NCBI GenBank assembly: GCA_959023295.1
Contig: CAUFBM010000005.1
Coordinates: 1 to 64,000 of the forward strand
Source of the DNA: an uncultured Collinsella sp.
GTDB taxonomy: Bacteria; Actinomycetota; Coriobacteriia; Coriobacteriales; Coriobacteriaceae
Length of the DNA: 64,000 nt
Reading direction: 5' to 3'
Of the stretch, positions 17,949 to 26,270 are shown one piece after another. The notes below the pieces were generated by a model that saw only the letters and a program-made list of their open reading frames with translations, did no database searches and had not been told where the DNA came from. The position numbers and the translations under genes are program-made. Numbering within the stretch: position 1 is the first letter of the stretch; every line of letters starts with the position of its first letter.

Positions 17949-19136
17949 ATGAACGCCACGGTTGTGATTCCAACATATTGGGCAGACGACGAGGCCCATG
18001 CAAACGCTCCCGGCGTCTATGACCACTCGACGAAGCTCAACGCCACCAATCCCGAGCTCGACCGCTGCCTGGCCTCGCTCGAGCAGGTGCGCGACATTCC
18101 GAGGATTATCCTTTTGGTGGTCTGCCCCATCTCGGTCACGGCTGATGTGTCGAAGCGCGTCCACGAAATCGTCGACGCGCACCCTTCGCTCAAGGTCACC
18201 GTGGTTACCAACACCCAGGCATCGCGTATCGCCGACCGTGTGGCGCAGATTGCTCCCAAGGGCTCGGGCGAGTGCGTGAGTCTGCGCGGATACGGCGCCA
18301 TTCGCAATATGGGGCTTGCCTGCGCTGCGGTGCTCGGCCACGATGCCGTTGTCTTTTTGGATGACGACGAGACCGTTATCGATGCCGACTTTATGAAGCG
18401 CGCGACCTATGCACTGGGCCAGCAGACGCGTCAAGGCCTGCCGATTTTGGTTAAGAGCGGTTACTTTTACGATCGAGACGGATCGCCGTTGGCGCCCACA
18501 GACAAGGTGGGCATTTGCCATCGTTGGTGGACCAAACGCATCGAGTTTAATCGCTGGATGAAAAAGGCACTCTCGGGCACCCGTATTTCGCGTTCAAACT
18601 ACGTGTGCGGCGGCCTTGTGGCACTTCATGCCCGCGCCTTTACCCGTGTGGCGTTTGACCCGTTTATCACCCGCGGCGAGGACCTAGATTACCTTTTTAA
18701 CATGCGCATGTTTGGCTACGACGTGTGGTTTGACAACGAGTGGGTCGTTCGTCACCTGCCGCCCGAGTCCGAGAAGCGCTCGCCGCGCTTTATGCAGGAT
18801 GTGTACCGTTGGTACTACGAGCGTGCCAAGCTGACATTTGCCGCGCACCAGCAGGAGCTCGTTCCCGTCACGGCCGCGTCGCTCATGCCCTATCCGGGCC
18901 CGTGGATTTCGCGCGAGCTCGACGACCGCGTGCGCAAGACCGCCATGGTTCGCAGCATGTTTACCCGCGAGCACGAGGGGTACCTGCGCATTTGGCGGCA
19001 CGGTATTGACGAGGCCAAGACCTACGCGCGTCAAAACGCCGCAAGCTACCTGCGTTTTCAGAGCTTCTGGCCCAAGATCATGGACGGGCTCTGGCGCGAC
19101 GCACAACTGACCAGCATCCTGGAGGGGACTGAATGA
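17949..19136 (+). CDS. Glycosyltransferase (GT-A fold)
   Basis: This 395-residue protein begins with ATVVIPTYWAD, the usual start of a GT-A nucleotide-sugar domain. It has the metal-binding acidic motif FLDDDE near residue 135 and GEDLDYLFNMRMFG around residue 240, consistent with a family 2-like enzyme. No membrane segment is evident. GGAGGGAAGGC precedes the chosen ATG. Its stop overlaps the start of the next kinase gene by four bases (ATGA), so it is cotranscribed with sensor pair 2. That hints that the sensor system and envelope glycan synthesis are linked. Donor and acceptor are unknown. Confidence 0.78.
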   Translation: MNATVVIPTYWADDEAHANAPGVYDHSTKLNATNPELDRCLASLEQVRDIPRIILLVVCPISVTADVSKRVHEIVDAHPSLKVTVVTNTQASRIADRVAQIAPKGSGECVSLRGYGAIRNMGLACAAVLGHDAVVFLDDDETVIDADFMKRATYALGQQTRQGLPILVKSGYFYDRDGSPLAPTDKVGICHRWWTKRIEFNRWMKKALSGTRISRSNYVCGGLVALHARAFTRVAFDPFITRGEDLDYLFNMRMFGYDVWFDNEWVVRHLPPESEKRSPRFMQDVYRWYYERAKLTFAAHQQELVPVTAASLMPYPGPWISRELDDRVRKTAMVRSMFTREHEGYLRIWRHGIDEAKTYARQNAASYLRFQSFWPKIMDGLWRDAQLTSILEGTE

Positions 19137-20476
19137 TCGACCGCCGCGCCCAGCGCGATAACTCAATATCTATCTTTCGCGTGATCGCCGTTGTCTGCGC
19201 CATTTGCGTGCTGGTGTACTTTATTTTTGCCCTGGCGACTGGAATCGAGCCGATCGCGACCGTGGTCGCCTGCGCACTGCTGTGCATCTTTCTGTGCATT
19301 TTTATCTATTTGACGCTCAATCCCGATTCGGTGCGTTCGCAGTACACCGAAGAGACACTCTCGGTGGCCTCTGCCATGCTCGAGGACATCAAAGGCGGTC
19401 TGACGCAGGAGTCGGCGCGTCTGGTGTGCCAGCGCATTTTGCCCGAGACGCGTGCCATGACGGTTGCCATCACCGACGAGAGCAACGTGCTGGCCTGCGC
19501 GGGCGAGTTTGAGGAAAAGCTGCTGCCCGATTCGCCCATCCACACACTTGCCACGCGCTACGTCATCGAGCACGGTATCGTCCAGTCGTTCAACCGTGTG
19601 GTGGACGTGGTAGGCTCGGATGGCTCGCACAACCATGTTCCTGCCGGTATCATCGCTCCTATCAAGGTGGGCGACCGCACCGTCGGCACGCTCAAGTTCT
19701 ACTACAAGACCCCGCGTGCCGTCGACCGCACTCAGTACGCGCTTGCCTCGGGTTTTGCCGAGATCCTGTCCACGCAGCTCGCCATCCACGAGCTCGAGGT
19801 GCAAAAGGAGCTCACGGCCCGTGCCGAGGTGCGTGCCCTGCAGGCACAGATCAACCCGCATTTTCTGTTCAACACGCTCAACACCATCGCGTCGTTTACG
19901 CGTACCGATCCGCTGCGCGCCCGCGAGCTGCTGCGCGAGTTCTCCTCGTTCTATCGCGCCACGCTCGACAATTCGGGCTCGCTCATTCCCGTGTCGCGCG
20001 AGGTCGCGCAGACCAAGCGCTACCTGACGTTTGAGAAGGCGCGCTTTGGCGAGGATCGCGTGCTGGCGACCTTCGACGTGTCCGAGGACGTCGAGGACAC
20101 GCTGGTGCCGGCGTTCGTGATCCAGCCGATTGTCGAGAACGCCGTACGTCATGGTATGGGCGATGACGACGCCCTGAGGATCGACGTGACCGTTCACCAA
20201 GACGGCGAGGATGCAATCTTGATTGCCGTGGCCGATAATGGCGTGGGCATGGATGAGGGTACCGCCGCCAGACTGTTTGACGAGCGCTCTGCCCGTCCCG
20301 ACGCCAGCTCTCCCCAGGGTGGCGGCGCCGGTGTGGCCATGCACAATATTTCGGAGCGCATCCATCGCTTTTATGGGCCGCACTCCTATACGCGTGTCGA
20401 ATCGGCGCCGGGCAAGGGCACCAAAGTGCTCCTTCATCTTGATTTGTCAGAGAGCATCTTTGACATTCAAGAGTAA
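19133..20476 (+). CDS. LytS-type sensor histidine kinase (pair 2)
   Basis: This 447-residue paralogue of the kinase at 13216 has two N-terminal membrane segments (IAVVCAICVLVYFIFALATG and the VVACALLCIFLCIFIYLTL region) and a GAF-like middle. The LytS kinase domain has a probable phospho-histidine at His243 in NPHFLFN. ATP-site motifs IQPIVENAVRHG and VADNGVGMD are intact. It overlaps the glycosyltransferase by four bases and is followed by its LytTR partner 72 bases later. Confidence 0.88.
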   Translation: MIDRRAQRDNSISIFRVIAVVCAICVLVYFIFALATGIEPIATVVACALLCIFLCIFIYLTLNPDSVRSQYTEETLSVASAMLEDIKGGLTQESARLVCQRILPETRAMTVAITDESNVLACAGEFEEKLLPDSPIHTLATRYVIEHGIVQSFNRVVDVVGSDGSHNHVPAGIIAPIKVGDRTVGTLKFYYKTPRAVDRTQYALASGFAEILSTQLAIHELEVQKELTARAEVRALQAQINPHFLFNTLNTIASFTRTDPLRARELLREFSSFYRATLDNSGSLIPVSREVAQTKRYLTFEKARFGEDRVLATFDVSEDVEDTLVPAFVIQPIVENAVRHGMGDDDALRIDVTVHQDGEDAILIAVADNGVGMDEGTAARLFDERSARPDASSPQGGGAGVAMHNISERIHRFYGPHSYTRVESAPGKGTKVLLHLDLSESIFDIQE

Positions 20477-20548
20477 AATAAAAGGCTACGGGCTCAACGT
20501 CATGCGACGGATGCCCGGCGTAGTTAGTTGACGAAAGGTTTTATCCCT

Positions 20549-21265
20549 ATGCTGCGTGCGATGATTGTGGATGATGAGGCGCCGGCTCGCTCGGAGCTTC
20601 GCTTCCTGCTCGAGCAAACGGGCAAGATCGGCACGATCACGGAGGCGTCGAGCGTCCGCTCCGCCATCGAGATGCTTATGGAAAGTCGCGTGGATGTCGT
20701 GTTTCTCGATATCTCGATGCCCGGTGCCTCGGGCCTGCAACTTGCCGAGGCGCTGCATAAGCTCAAAAATCCGCCGGCGATCGTGTTTGTGACTGCGTAT
20801 AGCGACCATGCGGTCGAGGCATTCGACGTCGATGCCGTTGATTATCTGATGAAGCCTGTCGAGGAAGCTCGCTTGGATCGCGCGATCGAGAAGGTCATGC
20901 AACGCGCCAAGCCGGTTACGGACAGCAAAGTGACCATCGAGCGTATCCCGGTGGAAAAGGGCGGCCGCAAGGTGCTCATTCCCGTGGATGACATCCGCTT
21001 TATCATGGCAAAGGACGATTACTCCTGCATCTATACCGTCGATGATCGCTTTTTGTCGACGACCTCGCTGGCGCAGTTTGAGGCCAAGCTCTGCGACTTT
21101 GGCTTCTTCCGTGTTCACCGCCGCTATATCGTCAACCTAGCGTGCGTCACGGACGTCGAGACGGTGCCCTCGGGCGCCATCCAGCTGGGCATTACGGGCG
21201 TCGACGAACGCGTGCCGGTTTCTCGCCGCCGCGTCGTGCCGCTCAAGAAGGCCCTGAGTCTCTAG
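20549..21265 (+). CDS. LytTR-family response regulator (pair 2)
   Basis: This 238-residue regulator has a receiver domain (acidic pair D8/D9, phospho-acceptor Asp54 in FLDISMPG, Lys in LMKPVE) and a C-terminal LytTR domain containing FFRVHRRYIVNL. The ATG start is chosen because AAAGG lies about 10 bases before it; a TTG 21 bases upstream is the alternative. It partners the kinase immediately upstream and is a paralogue of the regulator at 14646. Confidence 0.88.
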   Translation: MLRAMIVDDEAPARSELRFLLEQTGKIGTITEASSVRSAIEMLMESRVDVVFLDISMPGASGLQLAEALHKLKNPPAIVFVTAYSDHAVEAFDVDAVDYLMKPVEEARLDRAIEKVMQRAKPVTDSKVTIERIPVEKGGRKVLIPVDDIRFIMAKDDYSCIYTVDDRFLSTTSLAQFEAKLCDFGFFRVHRRYIVNLACVTDVETVPSGAIQLGITGVDERVPVSRRRVVPLKKALSL

Positions 21266-21271
21266 CACGCT

Positions 21272-21322
21272 GGCCCCGCAGCCCTGTAGACCCATCGTCT
21301 GCGGAGCCGTGGGGCCTTTTTT
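21272..21322 (+). terminator. Terminator after sensor pair 2
   Basis: The outer stem GGCCCC/GGGGCC, with a smaller inner pairing, is followed by TTTTTT. Confidence 0.75.
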
Positions 21323-21361
21323 GTATGTATCTGCCGAATCGTTTTTTGCGGAAGGGATCCC

Positions 21362-21829
21362 ATGAACAGTGCAAGCGCCAAGCGTATCGACATCATCTCG
21401 GACACCCACGGCTATTTATCGCCTGCGCTCTTGGATGAGCTTGAGGGCGCAGACCTGATCATCCACGCCGGCGACCTCACGTCAGAGATGGACTACGAGC
21501 ACCTATGCACCATCGCCCCCGTGCGGGCCGTCTTGGGCAACAACGATTACTACCGCGACTACGGCCCCGATGTGGACCGCCTGGCACTTTTTACCTACGA
21601 AGGCCTCAAGTTCGCCGTAGCCCACTACCGCGAAGACCTTCCGGTGGGATCCGTAGACGTAGCCATCAACGGCCACACCCACGTAACCAAAGAAGCCCAA
21701 GTGGGCCGCTGCCTAGTTCTCAACCCGGGCAGCGCCAGCTACCCCCGAGGCACCCGAGGCCCCACCATGGCCAGAATGCTCGTCAAAGACGGCCATGTCA
21801 TAAGTACCAAGTTTATTGACTTGGACTAA
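21362..21829 (+). CDS. YfcE/MJ0936-type metallophosphoesterase
   Basis: This 155-residue protein is a small calcineurin-like phosphodiesterase. It shows the metal-ligand motifs ISDTHGY (D, H), HAGDLT, GNNDY, NGHTHV and the terminal NPGSASYPRG. Family members hydrolyse phosphodiesters such as bis-p-nitrophenyl phosphate in vitro; the physiological substrate is often unknown. AAGGGATCCC precedes the ATG. It is a single gene between two terminators. Confidence 0.88.
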   Translation: MNSASAKRIDIISDTHGYLSPALLDELEGADLIIHAGDLTSEMDYEHLCTIAPVRAVLGNNDYYRDYGPDVDRLALFTYEGLKFAVAHYREDLPVGSVDVAINGHTHVTKEAQVGRCLVLNPGSASYPRGTRGPTMARMLVKDGHVISTKFIDLD

Positions 21830-21840
21830 CCGCAACAAAA

Positions 21841-21871
21841 ACGGGGGATGCAAACCGCATCTCCCGTTTTT
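21841..21871 (+). terminator. Terminator after the phosphoesterase
   Basis: The stem GGGGGATGC with GCATCTCCC (one G-U) and a five-base loop is followed by TTTTT. Confidence 0.85.
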
Positions 21872-21985
21872 CTTTCAGCAAAAGGCCGAGCTTCAACAAC
21901 AGCCTAAGACAACCCCGCCGAGGAGCACGCGGGCTAGCCGCGCAGCGGCGCACGCCCGCAAAACTGGTTGAACAATGTGACGGCA

Positions 21986-22130
21986 GGGAGGGTCTCCGGG
22001 GCCGGCTGGCGCGGGTTAAGTTTGTCGCGAGTTCCGCACGCAAAGGAAAGCACTTAATGTGCTTTCCGTCTTGCGCAGGACTGTAGAGCAGCAAACTTAA
22101 CCCGCGCCAGCCGGCCCCGGAGACCCTCCC
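21986..22130. repeat. Very long perfect inverted repeat (39-base arms)
   Basis: Arms at 21986-22024 and 22092-22130 are perfectly complementary over 39 bases, starting GGGAGGGTCTCCGGGGCCGG. The 67-base centre has its own 9-bp hairpin, GGAAAGCAC with GTGCTTTCC, at 22045-22067. It lies between the phosphoesterase terminator and the tRNA promoter and contains no gene. The rest of the gap (21872-21985) shows only GC-rich short palindromes. Confidence 0.85.
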
Positions 22131-22162
22131 GGAGGGCCCAAAAAATATTTTCAAAAAAGTTG

Positions 22163-22192
22163 TTGCGCACCGGACAGACTTCTGTGTATACT
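22163..22192 (+). promoter_or_regulatory. Promoter of tRNA-Asp
   Basis: TTGCGC (-35) and TATACT (-10) are separated by 18 bases. The -10 ends 46 bases before the mature tRNA. Confidence 0.65.
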
Positions 22193-22238
22193 AATCCCCG
22201 CAGCGCACGCGAGCGGAAACAAACGCGAACGACTGCCT

Positions 22239-22316
<78 letters not shown>

Positions 22317-22324
22317 ACGCAATT

Positions 22325-22352
22325 AAAGCCACGTCTTCGGACGTGGCTTTTT
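22325..22352 (+). terminator. Terminator after tRNA-Asp
   Basis: The stem AAAGCCACGT with ACGTGGCTTT closed by a CTTCGG loop is followed by further T. It starts eight bases after the tRNA. Confidence 0.9.
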
Positions 22353-22486
22353 GCGTTTGATGCACTTTGTTTCGATAGAACGATCGCCCTGGCGCATCTT
22401 CGCCCAGAATCCCCGCCCCTTCGGGAACGCAAGTAAAATCTAATAAGCATATCTGTCTAAACAACAGCTTTGTTGCGCAACACCTG

Positions 22487-22515
22487 TTCAACGAGACAGG
22501 GGGTTAGGTTATACT
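22487..22515 (+). promoter_or_regulatory. Putative promoter of the Rrf2 operon
   Basis: TTCAAC and TATACT are separated by 17 bases. This would give a leader of about 150 bases before the Rrf2 gene. The surrounding gap 22353-22675 holds no gene that I can see. Confidence 0.5.
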
Positions 22516-22675
22516 AAATTGCACTGTAGGCCGCATCTGATGCATTTCGCTCCAAGCGCGGCACTCAGTGGATATCCGATTTACCATTTGGATGTCCTAG
22601 CGGTCATTTAGCGTCTCGACACAAGCTCGGCCCCGGAGCTCGTTCGAGCTGTTCGTATTCCTTGAAAGGGGAAAA

Positions 22676-23161
22676 ATGGACATATCGAGGAAGACTGATT
22701 ACGCCCTTCGTATGCTGGCGATGCTTGCCGAGGATCCGGAGCGTTTGCTTTCTGTTCGCACCGCTGCCGAAGAGGTCAATGTTCCGTATTCGTTTGCCCG
22801 CTCGATTCAGCACGGTTTGGTCCAGGCCGGTATTGTGGAGAGCCTGCGTGGCGTCCACGGTGGCATGCGTCTCAAGGTCAGTCCGGACGACGTCACCATT
22901 CGTCAGGTCGTCGAGGCCGTTCAGGGCCCTATGGTTATGAATGATTGCACCGCACCCGATGGCGACTGTGCGCGCATGGGCACGTGCTGCTATCATCCCC
23001 TGTGGGCCGGAGCTCAAGCATTGATGCGCGACTACCTCGATTCCGTTTCGCTCGGCGACATCGTCGCTCACCGCCAGTTCCCGGCCGTCGATCCCAAGTT
23101 CGCCGACCGCGAAGCGTTTCCCGAGTACGCCACCTGTGCGTATACATGCCGGGAGGAATAG
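22676..23161 (+). CDS. Rrf2-family regulator with likely Fe-S cluster
   Basis: This 161-residue protein has a winged-helix Rrf2 domain (DYALRMLAMLAED at the start, GVHGGMRL around residue 60). A cysteine cluster at Cys91, Cys98 and Cys104/105 is spaced like the Fe-S ligands of IscR/NsrR. It probably senses redox, nitric oxide or iron-sulfur status and controls transcription. GAAAGGGG precedes the ATG. It lies 21 bases upstream of a MutY-like glycosylase gene, so both are probably in one operon. Confidence 0.85.
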   Translation: MDISRKTDYALRMLAMLAEDPERLLSVRTAAEEVNVPYSFARSIQHGLVQAGIVESLRGVHGGMRLKVSPDDVTIRQVVEAVQGPMVMNDCTAPDGDCARMGTCCYHPLWAGAQALMRDYLDSVSLGDIVAHRQFPAVDPKFADREAFPEYATCAYTCREE

Positions 23162-23182
23162 CGCCGCATAAGGAGCATAGAT

Positions 23183-24088
23183 ATGATTCAGGACCCCTTT
23201 CGTTCGATGATTCGTTCGGAAGGGGTCCTGCGTTATCGCGACCTTCCGTGGCGCCGCACGCGCGATCCGTACATCATTTGGCTTTCCGAGGTCATGTTGC
23301 AGCAAACACAGGTGCCACGCGTGGAGACGCGTATGCCGGCGTGGCTCGATCGCTTTCCGACCGTGCAGGCGCTTGCCCAAGCCGCGCCTTCCGATGTTTT
23401 GGACGCTTGGCAGGGCATGGGCTACAACCGACGCGCTCTGGCGCTCCACAAGGCCGCTCAGCGCGTTGTGGAGGACTGGGACGGTGAGTTTCCGCGTGAG
23501 ACGCGTGACTTGGTCGCTCTGCCTGGTATTGGCCCGGCAACGGCGCAAGGTATCCGGTCGTTTGCGTTTGACCTTCCAGGCGTGTATCTGGAGACCAACG
23601 TGCGCACGGTCTTTCTGCATCACTTCTTTCCCGATGTACCGGCTGTTCCCGACCGCGAGCTGGTGCCGCTGATTCAGGCGGCCTGTCCGGCGGCCCCCGG
23701 TGCGGCGACCGACGAGATCGCTCCCTTTGCCGTGCCGCTCGATGATGCCGACACGCCGCGCGCGTGGTATTACGCGTTGCTGGATTACGGCGCATATCTA
23801 AAAAAGACGTTGCCCAATCCGTCCAGGCGCTCGGCGGGCTATAGCCGTCAATCAAAGTTTGAGGGCTCACGTCGCCAAAAGCGCGCGCATATCGTGCGCA
23901 TGTTGCTGGCAGCGCGCGATGGCCAACCGGCGGGGATTACGCTTGCTGATGCCGTGGTGGGCGTTAACGATATGGAAGCGGCGGCTGGGCGCGGGCCGGT
24001 CGAGCGCGAGCTTGTCGCGGGCATTCTGGCCGACCTGGAGCGTGAGGGCTTTTGCCGAGCCGAGGGCGATCGCTGGCTGAGCATTTAG
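23183..24088 (+). CDS. MutY-like HhH-GPD DNA glycosylase lacking the Fe-S motif
   Basis: This 301-residue protein matches A/G-specific adenine glycosylases over the catalytic domain. It has PWR near residue 23, WLSEVMLQQTQV with the catalytic-type Glu36, and the helix-hairpin-helix LPGIGPATAQGI. Two key features differ from MutY of E. coli. The segment equivalent to LDGNV with the catalytic Asp reads LETNV. The C-terminal C-X6-C-X2-C-X5-C Fe-S loop is absent, and NPSRRSAGYSRQ occupies that place. No NUDIX-like 8-oxoG recognition domain is visible either. It may be a cluster-free MutY relative with altered specificity. Confidence 0.72.
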   Translation: MIQDPFRSMIRSEGVLRYRDLPWRRTRDPYIIWLSEVMLQQTQVPRVETRMPAWLDRFPTVQALAQAAPSDVLDAWQGMGYNRRALALHKAAQRVVEDWDGEFPRETRDLVALPGIGPATAQGIRSFAFDLPGVYLETNVRTVFLHHFFPDVPAVPDRELVPLIQAACPAAPGAATDEIAPFAVPLDDADTPRAWYYALLDYGAYLKKTLPNPSRRSAGYSRQSKFEGSRRQKRAHIVRMLLAARDGQPAGITLADAVVGVNDMEAAAGRGPVERELVAGILADLEREGFCRAEGDRWLSI

Positions 24089-24202
24089 CCCGTGGAAATC
24101 TGAAGAACAGGATTGTAAGGTTTAGATTTCCGACATGAGGGCATCCTAAAGACGAGGCCGCTCGAAGCCTACGGGCGGCATGCGTTGAAGGGAAGTACAC
24201 CT

Positions 24203-24742
24203 ATGGATTTTGAGAATTCCCAAACCAAGAAGAACCTCGAGACCGCTTTTGCCGGTGAGTCCCAGGCACACACCAAGTATCGCTACTACGCATCTAAGGC
24301 CAAGAAGGATGGCTACGTTCAGATCTCGAACATCTTTGCCGAGACGGCTGGCAACGAGTCCGAGCACGCCAAACTGTGGTTTAAGTGTCTGCACGATGGC
24401 GCCGTTCCCGGCACTCTGGATAACCTGCGCGATGCCGCCGCGGGCGAGAACTACGAGTGGACCGAGATGTACGACGAGTTTGCCAAGACCGCCGATAAGG
24501 AGGGCTTTGCCGAGATCGCCGCGAAGTTCCGCGGCGTCGCTGCCGTCGAGAAGGCCCACGAGGAGCGCTACAACAAGCTCGTCGAGCGCATCGAGTCGGG
24601 CGAGGTGTTTGAGCGTGAGGGCGTGAAGGTGTGGAAGTGCCTGAACTGCGGACATCTGCACGTTGGTGCCGAGGCACCTGAGGTGTGCCCGGTGTGTAAC
24701 CACCCCAAGGCGTACTTTGAGGAGCAGGTGGTGAACTACTAG
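24203..24742 (+). CDS. Rubrerythrin
   Basis: This 179-residue non-haem di-iron peroxidase has an N-terminal four-helix ferritin-like domain (ETAFAGESQAHTKY, AGNESEHAKLW, EKAHEERY supply Glu/His ligands). The C-terminal rubredoxin domain has CLNCG and CPVC pairs. It detoxifies hydrogen peroxide in anaerobes using electrons from rubredoxin or NADH donors. The start MDFENSQ is chosen because AAGGGAAG precedes it at about eight bases. It follows the Rrf2-glycosylase pair, together giving an oxidative-stress flavour to this block. Confidence 0.93.
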   Translation: MDFENSQTKKNLETAFAGESQAHTKYRYYASKAKKDGYVQISNIFAETAGNESEHAKLWFKCLHDGAVPGTLDNLRDAAAGENYEWTEMYDEFAKTADKEGFAEIAAKFRGVAAVEKAHEERYNKLVERIESGEVFEREGVKVWKCLNCGHLHVGAEAPEVCPVCNHPKAYFEEQVVNY

Positions 24743-24763
24743 CGCGTGGCGCTGGCATGAGCT

Positions 24764-24849
24764 GGGCCGGGAGGGCGGGATTACCTTCCCTCCCCGCTCA
24801 CGGCTCCGCAGGGTCGCGTTGAGGGAAGGTAATCCCGCCCTCCCGGCCC
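24764..24849. repeat. Long perfect inverted repeat (29-base arms)
   Basis: Arms at 24764-24792 (GGGCCGGGAGGGCGGGATTA and onward) and 24821-24849 are perfectly complementary over 29 bases, with a 28-base loop. There is no T-run, so it is not an ordinary terminator. It resembles the longer hairpin at 21986 in size and GC content. Confidence 0.85.
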
Positions 24850-24898
24850 GCTTTGGGTCGTCGCGTGCTCGCTACAGAAAAGCTGATTAGAAGTTTGT

Positions 24899-24928
24899 GT
24901 GCCGCCCCTTTTGGGGCGGCACGTTTTT
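24899..24928 (+). terminator. Strong intrinsic terminator
   Basis: A 10-bp stem, GTGCCGCCCC with GGGGCGGCAC, and a TTTT loop are followed by GTTTTT. The gap continues to 25181 with a small GTGGGG...CCCCAC hairpin at 24931 and otherwise nothing recognisable. Confidence 0.9.
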
Positions 24929-25181
24929 GTGTGGGGTCCCTGTCCCCACAATTTTCGTCAAGCTTTTGGTTAGATTTTGGTCAGTTGGCGTAAGGGTGGA
25001 AGGCCAAAAGATTGTTGGCGAAAAAAGCTCAGAGAAAGTGCTGGTAGGGGAGTTGTTGAGGTTTTCGACAGCTTTTGTCAACAAGAAACTTTGCGGCTAT
25101 TGCTACGGATTGCGTTGTCGCGGTCATGGCGGTGCGGGATGCTGGGCGTAAGCGTCGAATGCTCCGATTTTGGAGGCCAGC

Positions 25182-25616
25182 ATGGATTTGTTTCTTGAGA
25201 CTCCGCAGCAACAAGCTGAGCGCATGCTGCGTCAGCAGCAACGACTCATGGAGATGCAAATGCAAGGGGCGGCAGTCCAGCCCTTTGCGCAAAATGTCGT
25301 GCCCGCTGCTGTACCTGCAGCTGTGCCCGGGTGTGAATCGGCACCAGAGGCCTATTCCGTACAGCAAGATTCATATGCGCAGGAGCTCGCGTTCGACAAG
25401 CGTCGTGCACGTCGTCGCCGCGTGGGCCAGCGCCTGCGCACCTTGGCGATGATCATGCTCATCCCGCTGGGGCTTGCGGCCATCTTTCTGGCGTCGTATG
25501 CCCTCACGTGCATCCTCAACGGCGCATCGCCCAACGAGGTGCTCCAGCATCTAGCGGCCCTAGGCCAGCGCTTAGGTGACGTCATAACAACCATCCGCGC
25601 CGGCTGGGAGAGTTAG
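25182..25616 (+). CDS. Small single-pass membrane protein of unknown function
   Basis: This 144-residue protein has a Gln/Met-rich N-terminal part (QQQAERMLRQQQRLMEMQMQ) and a basic stretch RRARRRRVGQRLR. One membrane segment (AMIMLIPLGLAAIFLASYAL) lies near residue 95. A GGAGG site lies seven bases before the ATG. No family is recognised. It is a lone gene between the rubrerythrin terminator and the toxin-antitoxin-like pair. Confidence 0.6.
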   Translation: MDLFLETPQQQAERMLRQQQRLMEMQMQGAAVQPFAQNVVPAAVPAAVPGCESAPEAYSVQQDSYAQELAFDKRRARRRRVGQRLRTLAMIMLIPLGLAAIFLASYALTCILNGASPNEVLQHLAALGQRLGDVITTIRAGWES

Positions 25617-25706
25617 CGTTTGTCACATTAGGACTTCTAGGGTGTAGGGATTCTCGCCACGAGTAGGATTCTTGCATCCTGTGGGTCCTGTCGTGCGACT
25701 GAATAG

Positions 25707-25727
25707 TATTATTGAAGATGAATAATA
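25707..25727. promoter_or_regulatory. AT-rich palindrome before the nucleotidyltransferase gene
   Basis: TATTATT and AATAATA flank seven bases. They lie 13 bases before the start codon. This is a plausible autoregulatory operator for the HTH protein of the pair. Confidence 0.4.
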
Positions 25728-25739
25728 ATAGGATTTGCT

Positions 25740-26270
25740 ATGTATAAGCAGGATTTAGAGCAGACTCTTTTGGATATTGACGAAGAGGCGGAGCTGGAAA
25801 TAGGTCCAAGAGACGATAGGCCGAGCGTTGTATTGGTGGGAGGAAGCGCCTTCATGCTAAACGATGTGACGAATCGGTCGGTTACACATGACATTGATGT
25901 GTTTGAGGCAGACAGGTGCCTCCGCGAGATCATAGCTCGATACCCCGAGGTGAATGGCATGGTAGTGGCATATTGCAACCAGATGCCATTCAATTACGAA
26001 GATCGACTGATCCCATTGGAGATCGGGGCGCATTTTATCAGGTACTTTACGCCATCTTTGGAGGATCTGGCGGTGATGAAGCTTTATGCCTATCGTCCGA
26101 ACGACATCGTCGACCTCCATAGTCGAACATTTATCGACCGACTTGATTGGGATCTGCTCGAGCGGCTTATATTCGATGAAGGAGAGGCGTTGGCCTCGTC
26201 GCCTTCAGAGCGGAGTTATCAAGAGATGGTCTGTGCATACAGGCAATACAAAAAGGAGGTGCTCGGTTGA
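25740..26270 (+). CDS. DUF6036-like nucleotidyltransferase, putative toxin
   Basis: This 176-residue protein has the nucleotidyltransferase signature GGSAFML (Gly34-Gly35-Ser36) followed by DIDVF (Asp51, Asp53). That is the same arrangement as minimal nucleotidyltransferases and the AbiEii/DUF6036 toxins, which can modify tRNA ends or other targets. Codon use is more AT-rich than its neighbours, suggesting acquisition by transfer. It overlaps the next gene by four bases, and that gene encodes a helix-turn-helix protein. A toxin-antitoxin role is inference from the fold motif and pairing. Confidence 0.65.
   Translation: MYKQDLEQTLLDIDEEAELEIGPRDDRPSVVLVGGSAFMLNDVTNRSVTHDIDVFEADRCLREIIARYPEVNGMVVAYCNQMPFNYEDRLIPLEIGAHFIRYFTPSLEDLAVMKLYAYRPNDIVDLHSRTFIDRLDWDLLERLIFDEGEALASSPSERSYQEMVCAYRQYKKEVLG

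Noticed and set aside
24887..25151. Small open frames on both strands in the AT-rich gap after the rubrerythrin terminator
   Set aside because: They overlap the terminator or each other and lack ribosome binding sites and recognisable composition.
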